Below are positions 36,400-45,265 of a stretch of DNA of 64,000 nucleotides, piece by piece (positions within the stretch are counted from its first letter, which is position 1; each line of letters opens with the position of its first letter). Where the stretch lies: NCBI RefSeq assembly GCF_023634065.1, contig NZ_JALKCV010000003.1, positions 186,001-250,000 of the forward strand, read 5' to 3'. A program made the position numbers and the translations under genes. The notes below the pieces were generated by a model. The model had not been told where the DNA came from. It worked only from the letters and a program-made list of their open reading frames with translations, and ran no database searches. Source of the DNA: Microbulbifer litoralis (GTDB lineage Bacteria; Pseudomonadota; Gammaproteobacteria; Pseudomonadales; Cellvibrionaceae).

Positions 36400-36419
36400 G
36401 TAACTCAGAATATTACATG
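36397..36419. promoter_or_regulatory. Inverted-repeat operator at the Rrf2 start codon
   Basis: CATGTAA and TTACATG form a perfect 7-bp dyad with a 9-base spacer, overlapping the Rrf2 ATG. Size and position fit an autoregulatory Rrf2 operator. Confidence 0.7.
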
Positions 36420-36623
36420 AAACGACACTGTGCAATGCCTGTGGATAAATAAATCCACAGTGCCTGTTCCGCAGTCATACCGAGTTATCCACAGCCGGTT
36501 TTGTTATGGCAAGGCGGGCGCGATAAAGGCCTGTGGGAACAGCTGCCCAAAACCGGCAACTGTCATCGGCACTGCAACACTGTACGTATACAGTCTGCAT
36601 GTTTCCCCGGATGGATCTGCCCC

Positions 36624-37730
36624 ATGAAACTCTTTATCGCGTCCCTGTTACTGATCCTGCTGTTAAGGCTTCCCGCTGCACTGGCGGAGGACCTCACCGT
36701 CCGCGTCCACAACCTGCCACCGGAGGGCTCGCTGGTGCTGCAGGTCTACAGCGATCCGGACACCTTCGCGGATTTCCGCAACCCGGTCCGCGAGCAGCGC
36801 TACCGCATCCGCCCGGGGGGAAGCTACGTGATCTCCGGCGTGCCGGCGGGCGAGGTGGCGGTATTGGCCTATCTCGACGAGAACGACAACCGCACCCTGG
36901 ACAAGAACTTTATGGGGATTCCGCGCGAATCCCTGGGGCTGTCGAACAATTACCAGCCCAAGGGTCCACCGAGTTTTCAACAGGCCGCCATCTCCGTGGC
37001 GCCCGGGCGCACCGAACCTGTGGATATCCACCTGTACGAGGTGCTGGGGGACTCCGGCCAATGGGGTGTCGGTGTCGGCGTGATCGGCCGCAGCAGCCCC
37101 TACCTGGGGTCGGATACCGAGGTGATACAGGCGATCCCGGTGGTGACCTACTTCGGCGAGCGCCTGCAGTGGATCGGCCCCGCGCTGCGCTACGGCGTAT
37201 TGGGCAGTGACCGGTTGCGGCTGGCCGTGACCGCCAACTACCGCGTGGGTGCCTACGAAGAGAGCGATGCGGAGATACTCGAGGGCCTCGGCGATCGCGA
37301 CAGCACGGTGCTCGGCGGTGTGGCGCTGATCTACGAGGGGCCGGCCGGCACCGAATTCGATCTGCGCTACCAACACGACCTGCTCGACCGCTTCGGCGGC
37401 GGCACTGCTTCCGCCAGTGTCTCCCGCGGTTTCCAGTTCGGGCGCCTGCGATTGGTACCGCAACTGGGAGTCAACTGGCTGAGTAGTGACATGGCCGACT
37501 ACGATTTCGGCGTACCGGACTCCGCCGCAATTCCCGGCAGGCCGGCCTACGCGGTCGGCAGCAGCTATACCATCGAGGCCGGCGTGGGCGGCATGTTCGA
37601 ACTGACCGAGCGCTGGCGCGTGACGGTGAGTGTGGCGCTGGAAAACCTGGACAGCGAGATTACCGACAGCCCGATTGTGGATGAGGACTATGTGGTGAAG
37701 GGGTTTGGGGCGCTGACCTATAGTTTCTGA
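36624..37730 (+). CDS. DUF2141–MipA/OmpV fusion, outer-membrane protein
   Basis: 368 residues. The signal peptide (1-21, ending PAALA) is followed by a DUF2141-like beta domain (about 22-137: LTVRVHNLPPEGSLVLQVYS, AYLDENDNRTLDKNFMGIP). A MipA/OmpV beta-barrel follows (about 140-368) and ends in the outer-membrane signature GFGALTYSF. MipA proteins are scaffolds or channels of the outer membrane. The ATG at 36624 is chosen because the longer frame is unconserved and lacks a signal. A decayed relative of the first 30 codons and their upstream region is found at 58161. Confidence 0.88.
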   Translation: MKLFIASLLLILLLRLPAALAEDLTVRVHNLPPEGSLVLQVYSDPDTFADFRNPVREQRYRIRPGGSYVISGVPAGEVAVLAYLDENDNRTLDKNFMGIPRESLGLSNNYQPKGPPSFQQAAISVAPGRTEPVDIHLYEVLGDSGQWGVGVGVIGRSSPYLGSDTEVIQAIPVVTYFGERLQWIGPALRYGVLGSDRLRLAVTANYRVGAYEESDAEILEGLGDRDSTVLGGVALIYEGPAGTEFDLRYQHDLLDRFGGGTASASVSRGFQFGRLRLVPQLGVNWLSSDMADYDFGVPDSAAIPGRPAYAVGSSYTIEAGVGGMFELTERWRVTVSVALENLDSEITDSPIVDEDYVVKGFGALTYSF

Positions 37731-37774
37731 AGTACTTTCGGACTCTTCAGAAGCCACACCTCATCGTCGTGATT

Positions 37775-37965
37775 CCGGGCTCGATCCGGGACATTGGGGC
37801 CTCCGGGCCGCACACTACCCTGTCCCGGATTCCGCTGCGCTCCATCCGGGCTACGCCTGACGGATTTTTCAAACGCCAGGCCATCCATGTCGTCATCCCG
37901 GACTCGATCCGGGATCCAGCGAAGGTGCCCCGGCAGCCTGGATTCCGGATCGAGCCCGGGATGAC
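37775..37965. repeat. Cluster of extragenic palindromes
   Basis: Several dyads: a right-half copy of the GTAGCCCGGATG family at 37821-37854, and GTCATCCCGGACTCGATCCG with its inverse GGATCGAGCCCGGGATGAC (37889-37965). They fill the space between two convergent genes and have no coding content. Confidence 0.75.
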
Positions 37966-38008
37966 AGCAATATTATTGGCAGGGGCCGACAGGTCAGCCC
38001 CAAAGCAC

Positions 38009-39802
38009 TCATGTTTTCCGCTGCTTCGAGCGGGCAATAAACCGCTCCATCTGCTCCTCCAGCATCGACAGCGGCAGTGCGCCGCTGGCCAGCAATGCAT
38101 CGTGAAACTCGCGCAGATCGAACTGGTCACCCAGTTCCCGTTCCGCCTTCTGCCGCAGTTCGCGAATCTTGATCTCTCCCATCTTGTAGGACAGCGCCTG
38201 TCCCGGCCAGGAGATATAGCGGTCCACCTCCGCGCGCACATTGGCTTTTGACAGCGACGTGTTGTCGGCGAGGAAATCCAGCGCCCGCTGCCGTGTCCAG
38301 CCCTGGGAGTGGATACCGGTATCGATCACCAGCCGCGCCGCGCGCCACATTTCATAGCTGAGGCGGCCGAAATCCTGGTACGGGGTTTCGTACACGCCCA
38401 TTTCCTTGCCCAATCGCTCGGAGTAGAGGCCCCAACCCTCGCCGAAGGCGCTCAGGTAGAGGTTGCGGCGGAAGTCCGGTACGTTTTCCAGCTCCTGCGC
38501 CAGCGCGTTCTGCAGGTGGTGGCCGGGCACGGACTCGTGCAGGGTCAGCGCCACCAGTTCGTACAGCGGGCGCTGGTCCAACTGGTGGGTATTGACCCAG
38601 TAGGCGCCGCCGCGAATACCGCCGATGGGCGCCGGATTGTAGGAGGCGGTGGTGTAGTTGGGCGCGATTTCGTCCGGCACCGGCACCACGCCGTAGGGCA
38701 GGCGCGGCAGCTTGCCGAAGAATTCCGGCAGGCGGTAGTCGATGCGCTTGGCAATGTACGACGCTTCCCTGAGCAGGTCCTTCGGTGTCTCGGCGTAGAA
38801 CTGTTTGTCAGTGCGCAGGAATTCGGTAAATTCCGCGAAGCTGCCGTCGAAGCCGCTCTCCTCGATCAGCGCCTCCATTTCCGCGCGGATACGCCTGACT
38901 TCCGCCAGGCCGATCTTGTGAATCTCGGCCGGGTCCATATCCAGCGTCACGTAGGTTTTAATCGCGTGGCGGTAGTATTCTTCCCCGCCCGGCAGGTCTT
39001 CCGCTGCCAGGCTGTCGCTGGCGGCCCGCATATAATCGCCCTCGAGAAAATCCGCCACACGCTCGAACGCCGGCAGGGCCGATTCCGCAATCGCCTTCTT
39101 GCCGGCCGCGCGCAGGCGTTGCTGTTGCTTCGCCGGAATGCTGTCCGGGAACTTCCCGAAGGGCTCATAGAGGCTGCTGTCGGTAGGGTCGTCGTAAACC
39201 TGCGCACGCACGGTGGGCGCTATACCCTCGACGACGATTTTCGGCAGCACAAAGCCGTCCTCAATACCGCGGCGCATATTGGCCAGGTTCTCGTCGAAGT
39301 AGCGGCCGAAATCATTGATGCGCGCGATATAGTCCTCGTAGTCGCCGACCCTCAGCATCGCCAGGCCGTTACTGGCGTCCAGGGCGGAACTGGTGAAACT
39401 GTAGAAGGTGTTGAGCGGAATGCGGTCCAGGTGGAGCTCGTTGGATTCGATGGAGTTTTCCAGTACCCAGGACAACAGTTCGAGATTGACGCGGTCGGAG
39501 TCACTGAGCGGCTCGAGGTCGATCTTCTCGAGCCGCGCGAGAAAGGCTTTTTCCGCTTTCAGGCGCCGCGCCCGGTCCTCCGGGGCCACACCGGGCAGGC
39601 GGTCGTTGTAGTCCGGCACACCCATGCGGCCGGCGGTGATCGGGTCTTCCCGGAGGCTGTACTGCCAGTGGTCGTCGATGACACTCTGCAGCTGTTCGGT
39701 GGCAGTGGCTGCCTGGGCGGGAAAGGCACTGGTCGCCAGCCAGGCAACCCCCAGCAGGATGGACAGGAAACGCCGGTAATGTGGCCCGGGAATAGTCGCC
39801 AT
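38009..39802 (-). CDS. DUF885 family metallopeptidase-like secreted protein
   Basis: 597 residues from the ATG at 39802 (GGAG 6 bases upstream). A signal peptide ends near AFPAQA (residue 31). The C-terminal half has a gluzincin-like site: H422-E-S-V-P-G-H428-H in LTLHESVPGHHLQNALAQ, with the third-ligand region FGEGWGLYSERL (Glu455). DUF885 proteins are predicted zinc metallopeptidases of thermolysin/carboxypeptidase-Taq type, here periplasmic. The TTG-initiated extension to 39814 was not used. The next gene upstream on the strand (formylglutamate-type hydrolase) could feed the same peptide or amino-acid catabolism. Confidence 0.92.
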   Translation of the reverse strand: MATIPGPHYRRFLSILLGVAWLATSAFPAQAATATEQLQSVIDDHWQYSLREDPITAGRMGVPDYNDRLPGVAPEDRARRLKAEKAFLARLEKIDLEPLSDSDRVNLELLSWVLENSIESNELHLDRIPLNTFYSFTSSALDASNGLAMLRVGDYEDYIARINDFGRYFDENLANMRRGIEDGFVLPKIVVEGIAPTVRAQVYDDPTDSSLYEPFGKFPDSIPAKQQQRLRAAGKKAIAESALPAFERVADFLEGDYMRAASDSLAAEDLPGGEEYYRHAIKTYVTLDMDPAEIHKIGLAEVRRIRAEMEALIEESGFDGSFAEFTEFLRTDKQFYAETPKDLLREASYIAKRIDYRLPEFFGKLPRLPYGVVPVPDEIAPNYTTASYNPAPIGGIRGGAYWVNTHQLDQRPLYELVALTLHESVPGHHLQNALAQELENVPDFRRNLYLSAFGEGWGLYSERLGKEMGVYETPYQDFGRLSYEMWRAARLVIDTGIHSQGWTRQRALDFLADNTSLSKANVRAEVDRYISWPGQALSYKMGEIKIRELRQKAERELGDQFDLREFHDALLASGALPLSMLEEQMERFIARSKQRKT

Positions 39803-39894
39803 AATATGCTCCAATAACGCTCTATTTATTGTGTTGTTGTCAGCGACTCATGTTTTCTGGCCGCGCTGACCGTAAACCGGGGAAGGCTTTCACA

Positions 39895-40698
39895 TCAGCC
39901 CTGCGGCCGCTGCCGATCCCCATTGATAAACCTTGCCATGGCCTGCACCAGTTGGCTGAAACGCTGGGCCTCGAGCTGGCCCTGCGACGGCGACAGATAG
40001 GTGCTGTTCACCTCCACCTGTACCGCGGGCACCCCGAGGCCGGCGGCAAACTTGGCGATGGTCCGGTTCTTTGCCGCGGCAAAATAATTACTGGAAATAT
40101 TCAGGATGCCCTCACGGCGCAGGCTGGCGACCAGTGCACGCTGCAGATGGTCCTGCCCCAACAGGGATTCCCCGTGCATGGTGCCCAGGTCGACATCGTA
40201 GGGCCGGTAGGCGTGGCTGCCGTGGATATCCAGCACATAGCGGGGCTGCACGCTGTCCACCAGGCCCGCCAGCTCGCGCTTGAAGGCATTGTCGTCGTAG
40301 TAGTTGGGATCCGAGGGGCCCTCGCCGGTGGTGTAGATCACGTGGGCGCCGGTCAATTCCGCCAGCGCCAGGGCCAGGGCGGCGGTGCCCCCGCCATCGG
40401 AGAAGCGCCGCTTGCCATTGCGCAGCGGTCGGGTGGCGTGCGGGGCGCTGATAATAACGGGGATACTGCCGGGCACCACCTTGAACCAGTCATCCCCCGT
40501 CTCCAGCGTTACGCCCTCCCGGGCATCCAGTGTTTTTTCCACCTCAATGGCCCGGTATACCAGGGATGGGGCCACGATCGCTTTGCGCAGCGGCTGCCTG
40601 TCGGCAGTGGTGGAAAGCCCGTCAACGCCTGTCGACGACGTCTGGCTGCTGCAGCCGGCCAGGGCAAGCGCCAGCAATGGCGCGAGTAGAGATTTCAT
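39895..40698 (-). CDS. N-formylglutamate-amidohydrolase-like lipoprotein
   Basis: 267 residues from the ATG at 40698. The lipobox LALAGCSSQ places it in the envelope, unusual because most family members are cytosolic. Conserved stretches are IPVIISAPHATRPLRNGKRR, YVLDIHGSHAYRPYDVD (metal-ligand D-x-H) and VPAVQVEVNSTYLSP, a pattern of the PF05013 amidohydrolase fold related to zinc carboxypeptidases. It may deformylate or cleave an amide outside the cytoplasm. It is probably co-transcribed with the DUF885 gene (92-bp gap). AAGGAA lies 12 bases upstream. Confidence 0.82.
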   Translation of the reverse strand: MKSLLAPLLALALAGCSSQTSSTGVDGLSTTADRQPLRKAIVAPSLVYRAIEVEKTLDAREGVTLETGDDWFKVVPGSIPVIISAPHATRPLRNGKRRFSDGGGTAALALALAELTGAHVIYTTGEGPSDPNYYDDNAFKRELAGLVDSVQPRYVLDIHGSHAYRPYDVDLGTMHGESLLGQDHLQRALVASLRREGILNISSNYFAAAKNRTIAKFAAGLGVPAVQVEVNSTYLSPSQGQLEAQRFSQLVQAMARFINGDRQRPQG

Positions 40699-40736
40699 GC
40701 TGGTTATTTTTCCTTCACTCTTCTGTGGTGCCCTGA

Positions 40737-40900
40737 CTAGTGGGCCGCTTGTAAAGTTCGGTAACAAAGGAGCACAGCCAAATCGTTCAGATCAAGGCGA
40801 GAAAGCGCTGGAATAGCAGCGTTATTTCAAGCTTTCTCAACGCAGAGCTGGGCGATTTGGCAAAGCGAACTGTTACCTGACTTTGCGAGCGGCCCACTAG
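40737..40900. repeat. 164-bp palindromic MITE-like element
   Basis: Perfect 13-bp terminal inverted repeats CTAGTGGGCCGCT/AGCGGCCCACTAG. The arms continue imperfectly inward: AAAGTTCGGTAACA with TGTTACCTGACTTT, CAAATCG with CGATTTG, and GAGAAAG with CTTTCTC. It has no coding capacity. It sits in the roughly 300-bp gap before the sigma factor gene. It is a candidate non-autonomous transposable or regulatory-hairpin element; the C-T-A-G at each tip could include a target duplication. Confidence 0.8.
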
Positions 40901-41002
40901 GGCGGCTTTCCGGCCGGTACTGACCCGGGCCGCCGACATGCTACTATCCAGTGACTCCAGCGCTGGTGCGCGCAGCAACACTATAAAAACGAAAAGGCGC
41001 CC

Positions 41003-41638
41003 ATGTCGAAAAATCTTTTTTCCCGATTGCGGCTCAATCCCTTTGCCTCGGCCAAACCCGCCTCCCCACCGGCAAGGGATATCGAGCGAATGATGAACGA
41101 GATCCACACGCAGACGCGCAAGCCGCTGCTGGCGAGCCTGCAGCGGATGCTGGAACCGGCCCAGGCCGAGGAGGTACTGCAGGAAGCCTACCTGAAATTG
41201 CTGCTGGCACTTCGGGAAGAGCGGGCGCCGGAACCGCGCGCCTTCCTGTATCGGGTGGCCCGCAACCAGGCCATCAGCCGCCTGCGCCACCAGAAAGTGG
41301 TGGAACAGCAAGGCAGTCATGTACAGATGGCCATGCAGTCGCAACAGCACGAGGCGATCGAAAGCCGGGTGAGCCGGGAAGAGGAACAGGGCGCACTGCT
41401 CGAAGCCATCAATGCCCTGCCACCCAAATGCCGGCAGGTACTTGTGATGCGCAAGATCGACGGCTTCAGCCACGGGCAGATCGCCGGGGTACTGGGCATT
41501 TCCACCAAGACCGTGGAAAATCATCTTGCCCGGGGCATGCGTCTCTGCCGCGAACACATCGTGGCGGGTAGTGCGCGGCCCGCGGACGCGGTTGAACCAG
41601 CGAGCAAAACCGGAGAGAAAGACCTTGCAGTTGGATGA
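41003..41638 (+). CDS. ECF RNA polymerase sigma factor (FecI-like)
   Basis: 211 residues. Region 2: AEEVLQEAYLKLLLALREER and RAFLYRVARNQAISRLRHQK. Region 4: NALPPKCRQVLVMRKIDGFS with HTH HGQIAGVLGISTKTVENHLA. An N-terminal extension of about 35 residues and a C-terminal tail of about 25 are unusual. It overlaps the start of the anti-sigma gene by 14 bases. The TonB receptor gene downstream is the expected target, by analogy with FecI/FecR/FecA. Confidence 0.93.
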   Translation: MSKNLFSRLRLNPFASAKPASPPARDIERMMNEIHTQTRKPLLASLQRMLEPAQAEEVLQEAYLKLLLALREERAPEPRAFLYRVARNQAISRLRHQKVVEQQGSHVQMAMQSQQHEAIESRVSREEEQGALLEAINALPPKCRQVLVMRKIDGFSHGQIAGVLGISTKTVENHLARGMRLCREHIVAGSARPADAVEPASKTGEKDLAVG

Positions 41639-42083
41639 GTGGCTCTGTATCGGTATTCCCGAAGACGTGCTGGAACAGGCATCGGCCTGGCTCGCGCGCC
41701 TGGATGCCGACCACGTCAGCCTCGATGAGCGCCAACGTCTCTCCGTATGGCTGGACGAGGATCCCCTGCACCGCTGGGCTTTCGAAGAACTGTCACAACT
41801 CTATGCCCGCGCAGCCACCTTGTCCCAGGTGCGCGGGCAAATCGCCGCACCGCGGGTATTGATGTTCCCGCAACCCGCGCCGGTCCCGGCCCCGGCTTCA
41901 CCAACCCCGACAGGCGAAGGCGACACTGACCACACAGCGCCCCGCCCCCTGCGCTGGCAACCGGTAGTGGCTCTGGTATTGATCGCCATCGGCCTGGTCC
42001 TCAGCCAGCAGCCGGCCCAGCCGGCAGCGGCCCAGCACGAACACTCCCGCCCGATCGATCACAATCTCATCAACGGCGACTGA
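41625..42083 (+). CDS. Short FecR-type anti-sigma factor without periplasmic domain
   Basis: 152 residues from the TTG at 41625 (GGAGAG 7 bases upstream). An ATG 99 bases upstream would lie deep in the sigma gene and adds an unconserved tail. The N-terminus is DUF4880-like: ASAWLARLDADHVSLDERQR, then WLDEDPLHRWAFEELSQL. A Pro-rich linker, one membrane helix (VVALVLIAIGLVLS) and only about 25 periplasmic residues follow. The FecR signal-receiving domain of normal members (over 300 residues) is absent. It could hold the sigma factor but probably cannot contact the receptor in the usual way. Confidence 0.8.
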   Translation: MQLDEWLCIGIPEDVLEQASAWLARLDADHVSLDERQRLSVWLDEDPLHRWAFEELSQLYARAATLSQVRGQIAAPRVLMFPQPAPVPAPASPTPTGEGDTDHTAPRPLRWQPVVALVLIAIGLVLSQQPAQPAAAQHEHSRPIDHNLINGD

Positions 42084-42246
42084 TCGCCCCCGGTATCTGA
42101 AACCCGCCACAGAATTTTTTCACCCTCCCGTTAGGGGATTTCCGCTCGTCGCGCGTTGAGCCAGTTAGAGGTAATTCAGCTGGGCCTGTCCCGGCCAGCA
42201 CCCGTCATAAAAAAATCCCAATTCCAACAATAAGGGAACACAAATC

Positions 42247-45180
42247 ATGAGCAGACAAGCGATGAGACTCCCCAGCGGCAAACGGTCACTGGCAATGGTA
42301 TCCGGTATGCTATTGAGCCCGCTGGCACTGGCCGTCCAGGGCCAGGCTTCGGACGAAAGCGCAGCCGGGGCCGAAAACCAATCCCTGGAAGAAGTCACGG
42401 TCGTCGGCACCCAGATCAAGGGTGCGCAGATTAATGAGGCACTGGCTGTGTCCGTGGTCAACGCCGAGGATATCGCCACCATGGGCGTGGATTCCGGGGA
42501 AGAACTGTTGGCCCTGATTCCGGAAAATGGCCAGAACTTTTTCAATGAAGCCGAGAATGTCAGCGGCGGAGTCAACTCCGCCCGCGGCGACATCGGTGCC
42601 TTCAACCTGCGCAACCTGGGTACTGGTAACACGCTGGTGCTGCTGAACGGCCGCCGGGTCGTCAACTCGGCGGCCTTCCAGACCGAGGAAGTGGGCGGCA
42701 GTTATGTCCCGGTCACCACCGCCAACTCCAATATCCTGCCCACCGCCGGGCTGGAACGGGTGGAAATCCTGCGCGATGGCGCCTCGGCGATCTACGGCGC
42801 CGACGCCGTGGCGGGCGTGGTCAACAGTGTACTGAGGAATGATTTCGACGGTTTCAGTGTTTCGGTGAAACACACCGACTACGAACACTTCGCGCGCGAC
42901 ACCCAGAAGCTGTCCATCGAGTGGGGCGAAACTTTCAACGAGGGCCGCACCAATGTGAGCGCCTTCTTCAGCCACTACCGGCGCGATCGCGTCTCCGCCT
43001 CCGAAGATCCGCGCTGGGCCGACTCCGACCTGCGCGAACGCATCCCGGAAAACTCCCCCTGGTACGATGACACAGCCTTTCGCAACAACAGCGCCAACTC
43101 CCTCTACCCACAGCTCGACATGGTGGAGAGCGGCGGCATTGACGGCATCACCGACAGCAGCGGCGAGCTGGAGACGTACCCGGTCGGCGACGAACGCTGT
43201 GAATACCAAATCAACGAATATGTCTGCGGTGCGGTCGATGGCCAGGGTACCGAGCGCTACAACCTCAACGAATTCCGCGATGTGAGTTCGGAGCTGGAGC
43301 GCAGTAACCTGTTTGTGTTCGTCAATCACGACCTGGGTAACGGGCTGGAGAGCTTCTCCGAGATCGGCCTGTACCGCTCCGCCACCACCATGTCCCGCCA
43401 CCCGACAGCGTCATTCTCCACTTCCGAACTGATTTTTTCCGCCGACAATCCCTACAACCCGTTCGGCGCGGACATGACCCTGGATAACTACCGTTTCGCC
43501 GAGGTGCCGCGTATCGTCGAGAACGATGGCGACAACTTCCGCCTGCTGCAGGGCCTGCGCGGCAACATCGGAGATTGGGACTGGGAGGGCGCACTGTTGT
43601 GGAACCGCGACGAAAAAGCGGACGTAACCCGCAACCGGGTCTCCAACAACCTGATGCAGGAAGCCCTCAACGATACCACTGAGAATGCCTACAACCCGCT
43701 CAGTGGCGGTGTGGACAGCAATATCGAGCGCACCCTGATCGATGTGCGCCGTGACAGTGAAAGCGAGCTGAAGAGCTTCGACGTGAAGTTCTCCAACAAC
43801 AGCCTGTTCGGGCTGCCGGCCGGGCCGGTGGCGGCGCTGGCGGGCGTTGAGTATCGCGAGGAATCTTTCGTCGACGATCGCGACGACCGCCTCGACGGCA
43901 CCATCCAGTTTACCGATGCCGATGGCGATACCTATCCCTATGTATCCGACGTGGTGAACTCCAGCCCGACCCCGGACAACCGCGGCGATCGCTCGGTCAC
44001 CTCCCTGTTCGGCGAATTGCAGGTGCCAGTGTTCAGCAATTTCGATATGCAGCTGGCGCTGCGCTATGAGGACTTCTCCGATTTCGGTGACACCACCGTG
44101 GGCAAGGTGGCGTTCGGCTACCGCCCGCTGGAACCGTTGCTGCTGCGCGGCTCCTGGTCCGAGGCCTTCCGCGCGCCGAACCTGGTGACCATCAACGAGG
44201 ACATAGTAGCGCGCAACAGCTCCACCACCGATTGGGCCTGTGTCTATGCGGCCGAAAACGGCGGCGACCCGAACCAGGATGTACTCGACTGCACCTACTC
44301 CATCCAGCGTATTGCCCAGGGCAGCGAGGAACTGGAGGCCGAGCAGTCCACCAATACCTCGCTCGGCCTGGTGTTCACACCGCTGGATAGCCTGATGGTA
44401 ACGCTGGACTACTGGTCCATCGAAAAGGAAGACACCATCGGGCTGTTCGGGGAAGAAAACCACACGCTGCTGGATCTCTACTACCGGCTGCAAAACGGTA
44501 GCGCCAATTGCGGTTCGGTGGGCAATTCGGCTGTAAATCGCGGTGAAGTGAATCCCGAGGAAGCCGCCTACTACGAGGCGGCCGGTATCTGCGCCGCGGG
44601 TGCTATCGACTATGTGGACGACCGCTACGCCAACCTGGATACCCGCACCCTGGCCGGTTACGACCTGGGTATTTACTACGACCTGCTGACCGACTTTGGT
44701 GAATTCGGCTTCAAATACAACGGCTCCTTCACCACCAAGTTCGAACAGGATGCCGGCGGCAACGCCGCGGTATTGGTGCAGGCGCAGGAAAACGGTGAAA
44801 TCCCGGCCCACTTCCCGGTGGCGGGCTTTGCCGACCTGATCCGCAAGGACGGCAATCAGGAAGAGCGGCATTCGCTGCGGCTCACCTGGCGCCATGACCA
44901 GTTCGGTGCTTCGCTGAGCGGTTTCCGCATCGGCGATTTCTACCAGGATGCGCTGACCCTGGAAGACGGCAGCCGCTATGTAATCCCGTCGATGACCACC
45001 TACGATGCCACCGTCGACTACCGATTCGACTATGCCGGCGCAAGTAACCGTATGCGCCTCGGAGTCAAAAACCTGACCGATGAGCGCGCGCCGCTGGCGG
45101 ATCGCTACTTTGGTTACTTTGCCGATGCCCATCGAGACTACGGCCGCTACTACTACCTGAGCCTGAAGTCCAGCTTCTGA
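42247..45180 (+). CDS. TonB-dependent receptor (large, OMP-channel type)
   Basis: 977 residues. Signal region 1-34, TonB box LEEVTVVGTQIKG (about 47-59), plug motifs TLVLLNGRRVVNSAAF and VEILRDGASAIYGADAVAGV, and a barrel ending YYYLSLKSSF. The long plug and LNGRRV motif are of the kind that imports carbohydrates, peptides or other metabolites rather than siderophores. No FecA-type N-terminal signalling domain is present, matching the shortened anti-sigma factor upstream. It is followed after 85 bp by the DASS transporter, so receptor, transporter and lyase probably form one uptake system. Confidence 0.95.
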   Translation: MSRQAMRLPSGKRSLAMVSGMLLSPLALAVQGQASDESAAGAENQSLEEVTVVGTQIKGAQINEALAVSVVNAEDIATMGVDSGEELLALIPENGQNFFNEAENVSGGVNSARGDIGAFNLRNLGTGNTLVLLNGRRVVNSAAFQTEEVGGSYVPVTTANSNILPTAGLERVEILRDGASAIYGADAVAGVVNSVLRNDFDGFSVSVKHTDYEHFARDTQKLSIEWGETFNEGRTNVSAFFSHYRRDRVSASEDPRWADSDLRERIPENSPWYDDTAFRNNSANSLYPQLDMVESGGIDGITDSSGELETYPVGDERCEYQINEYVCGAVDGQGTERYNLNEFRDVSSELERSNLFVFVNHDLGNGLESFSEIGLYRSATTMSRHPTASFSTSELIFSADNPYNPFGADMTLDNYRFAEVPRIVENDGDNFRLLQGLRGNIGDWDWEGALLWNRDEKADVTRNRVSNNLMQEALNDTTENAYNPLSGGVDSNIERTLIDVRRDSESELKSFDVKFSNNSLFGLPAGPVAALAGVEYREESFVDDRDDRLDGTIQFTDADGDTYPYVSDVVNSSPTPDNRGDRSVTSLFGELQVPVFSNFDMQLALRYEDFSDFGDTTVGKVAFGYRPLEPLLLRGSWSEAFRAPNLVTINEDIVARNSSTTDWACVYAAENGGDPNQDVLDCTYSIQRIAQGSEELEAEQSTNTSLGLVFTPLDSLMVTLDYWSIEKEDTIGLFGEENHTLLDLYYRLQNGSANCGSVGNSAVNRGEVNPEEAAYYEAAGICAAGAIDYVDDRYANLDTRTLAGYDLGIYYDLLTDFGEFGFKYNGSFTTKFEQDAGGNAAVLVQAQENGEIPAHFPVAGFADLIRKDGNQEERHSLRLTWRHDQFGASLSGFRIGDFYQDALTLEDGSRYVIPSMTTYDATVDYRFDYAGASNRMRLGVKNLTDERAPLADRYFGYFADAHRDYGRYYYLSLKSSF

Positions 45181-45265
45181 ACCCGATTGGCAGGCCGGTA
45201 TCCCGCGATGAAAGTGTGCGGGCTGCCGGCCCCGTCATGTCGCGCATATTCCCGAGGTAAATTTC

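Noticed and set aside
43411-45132. 573-codon frame antisense to the receptor at 42247
   Set aside because: No motif, no RBS; a mirror of the barrel codons.
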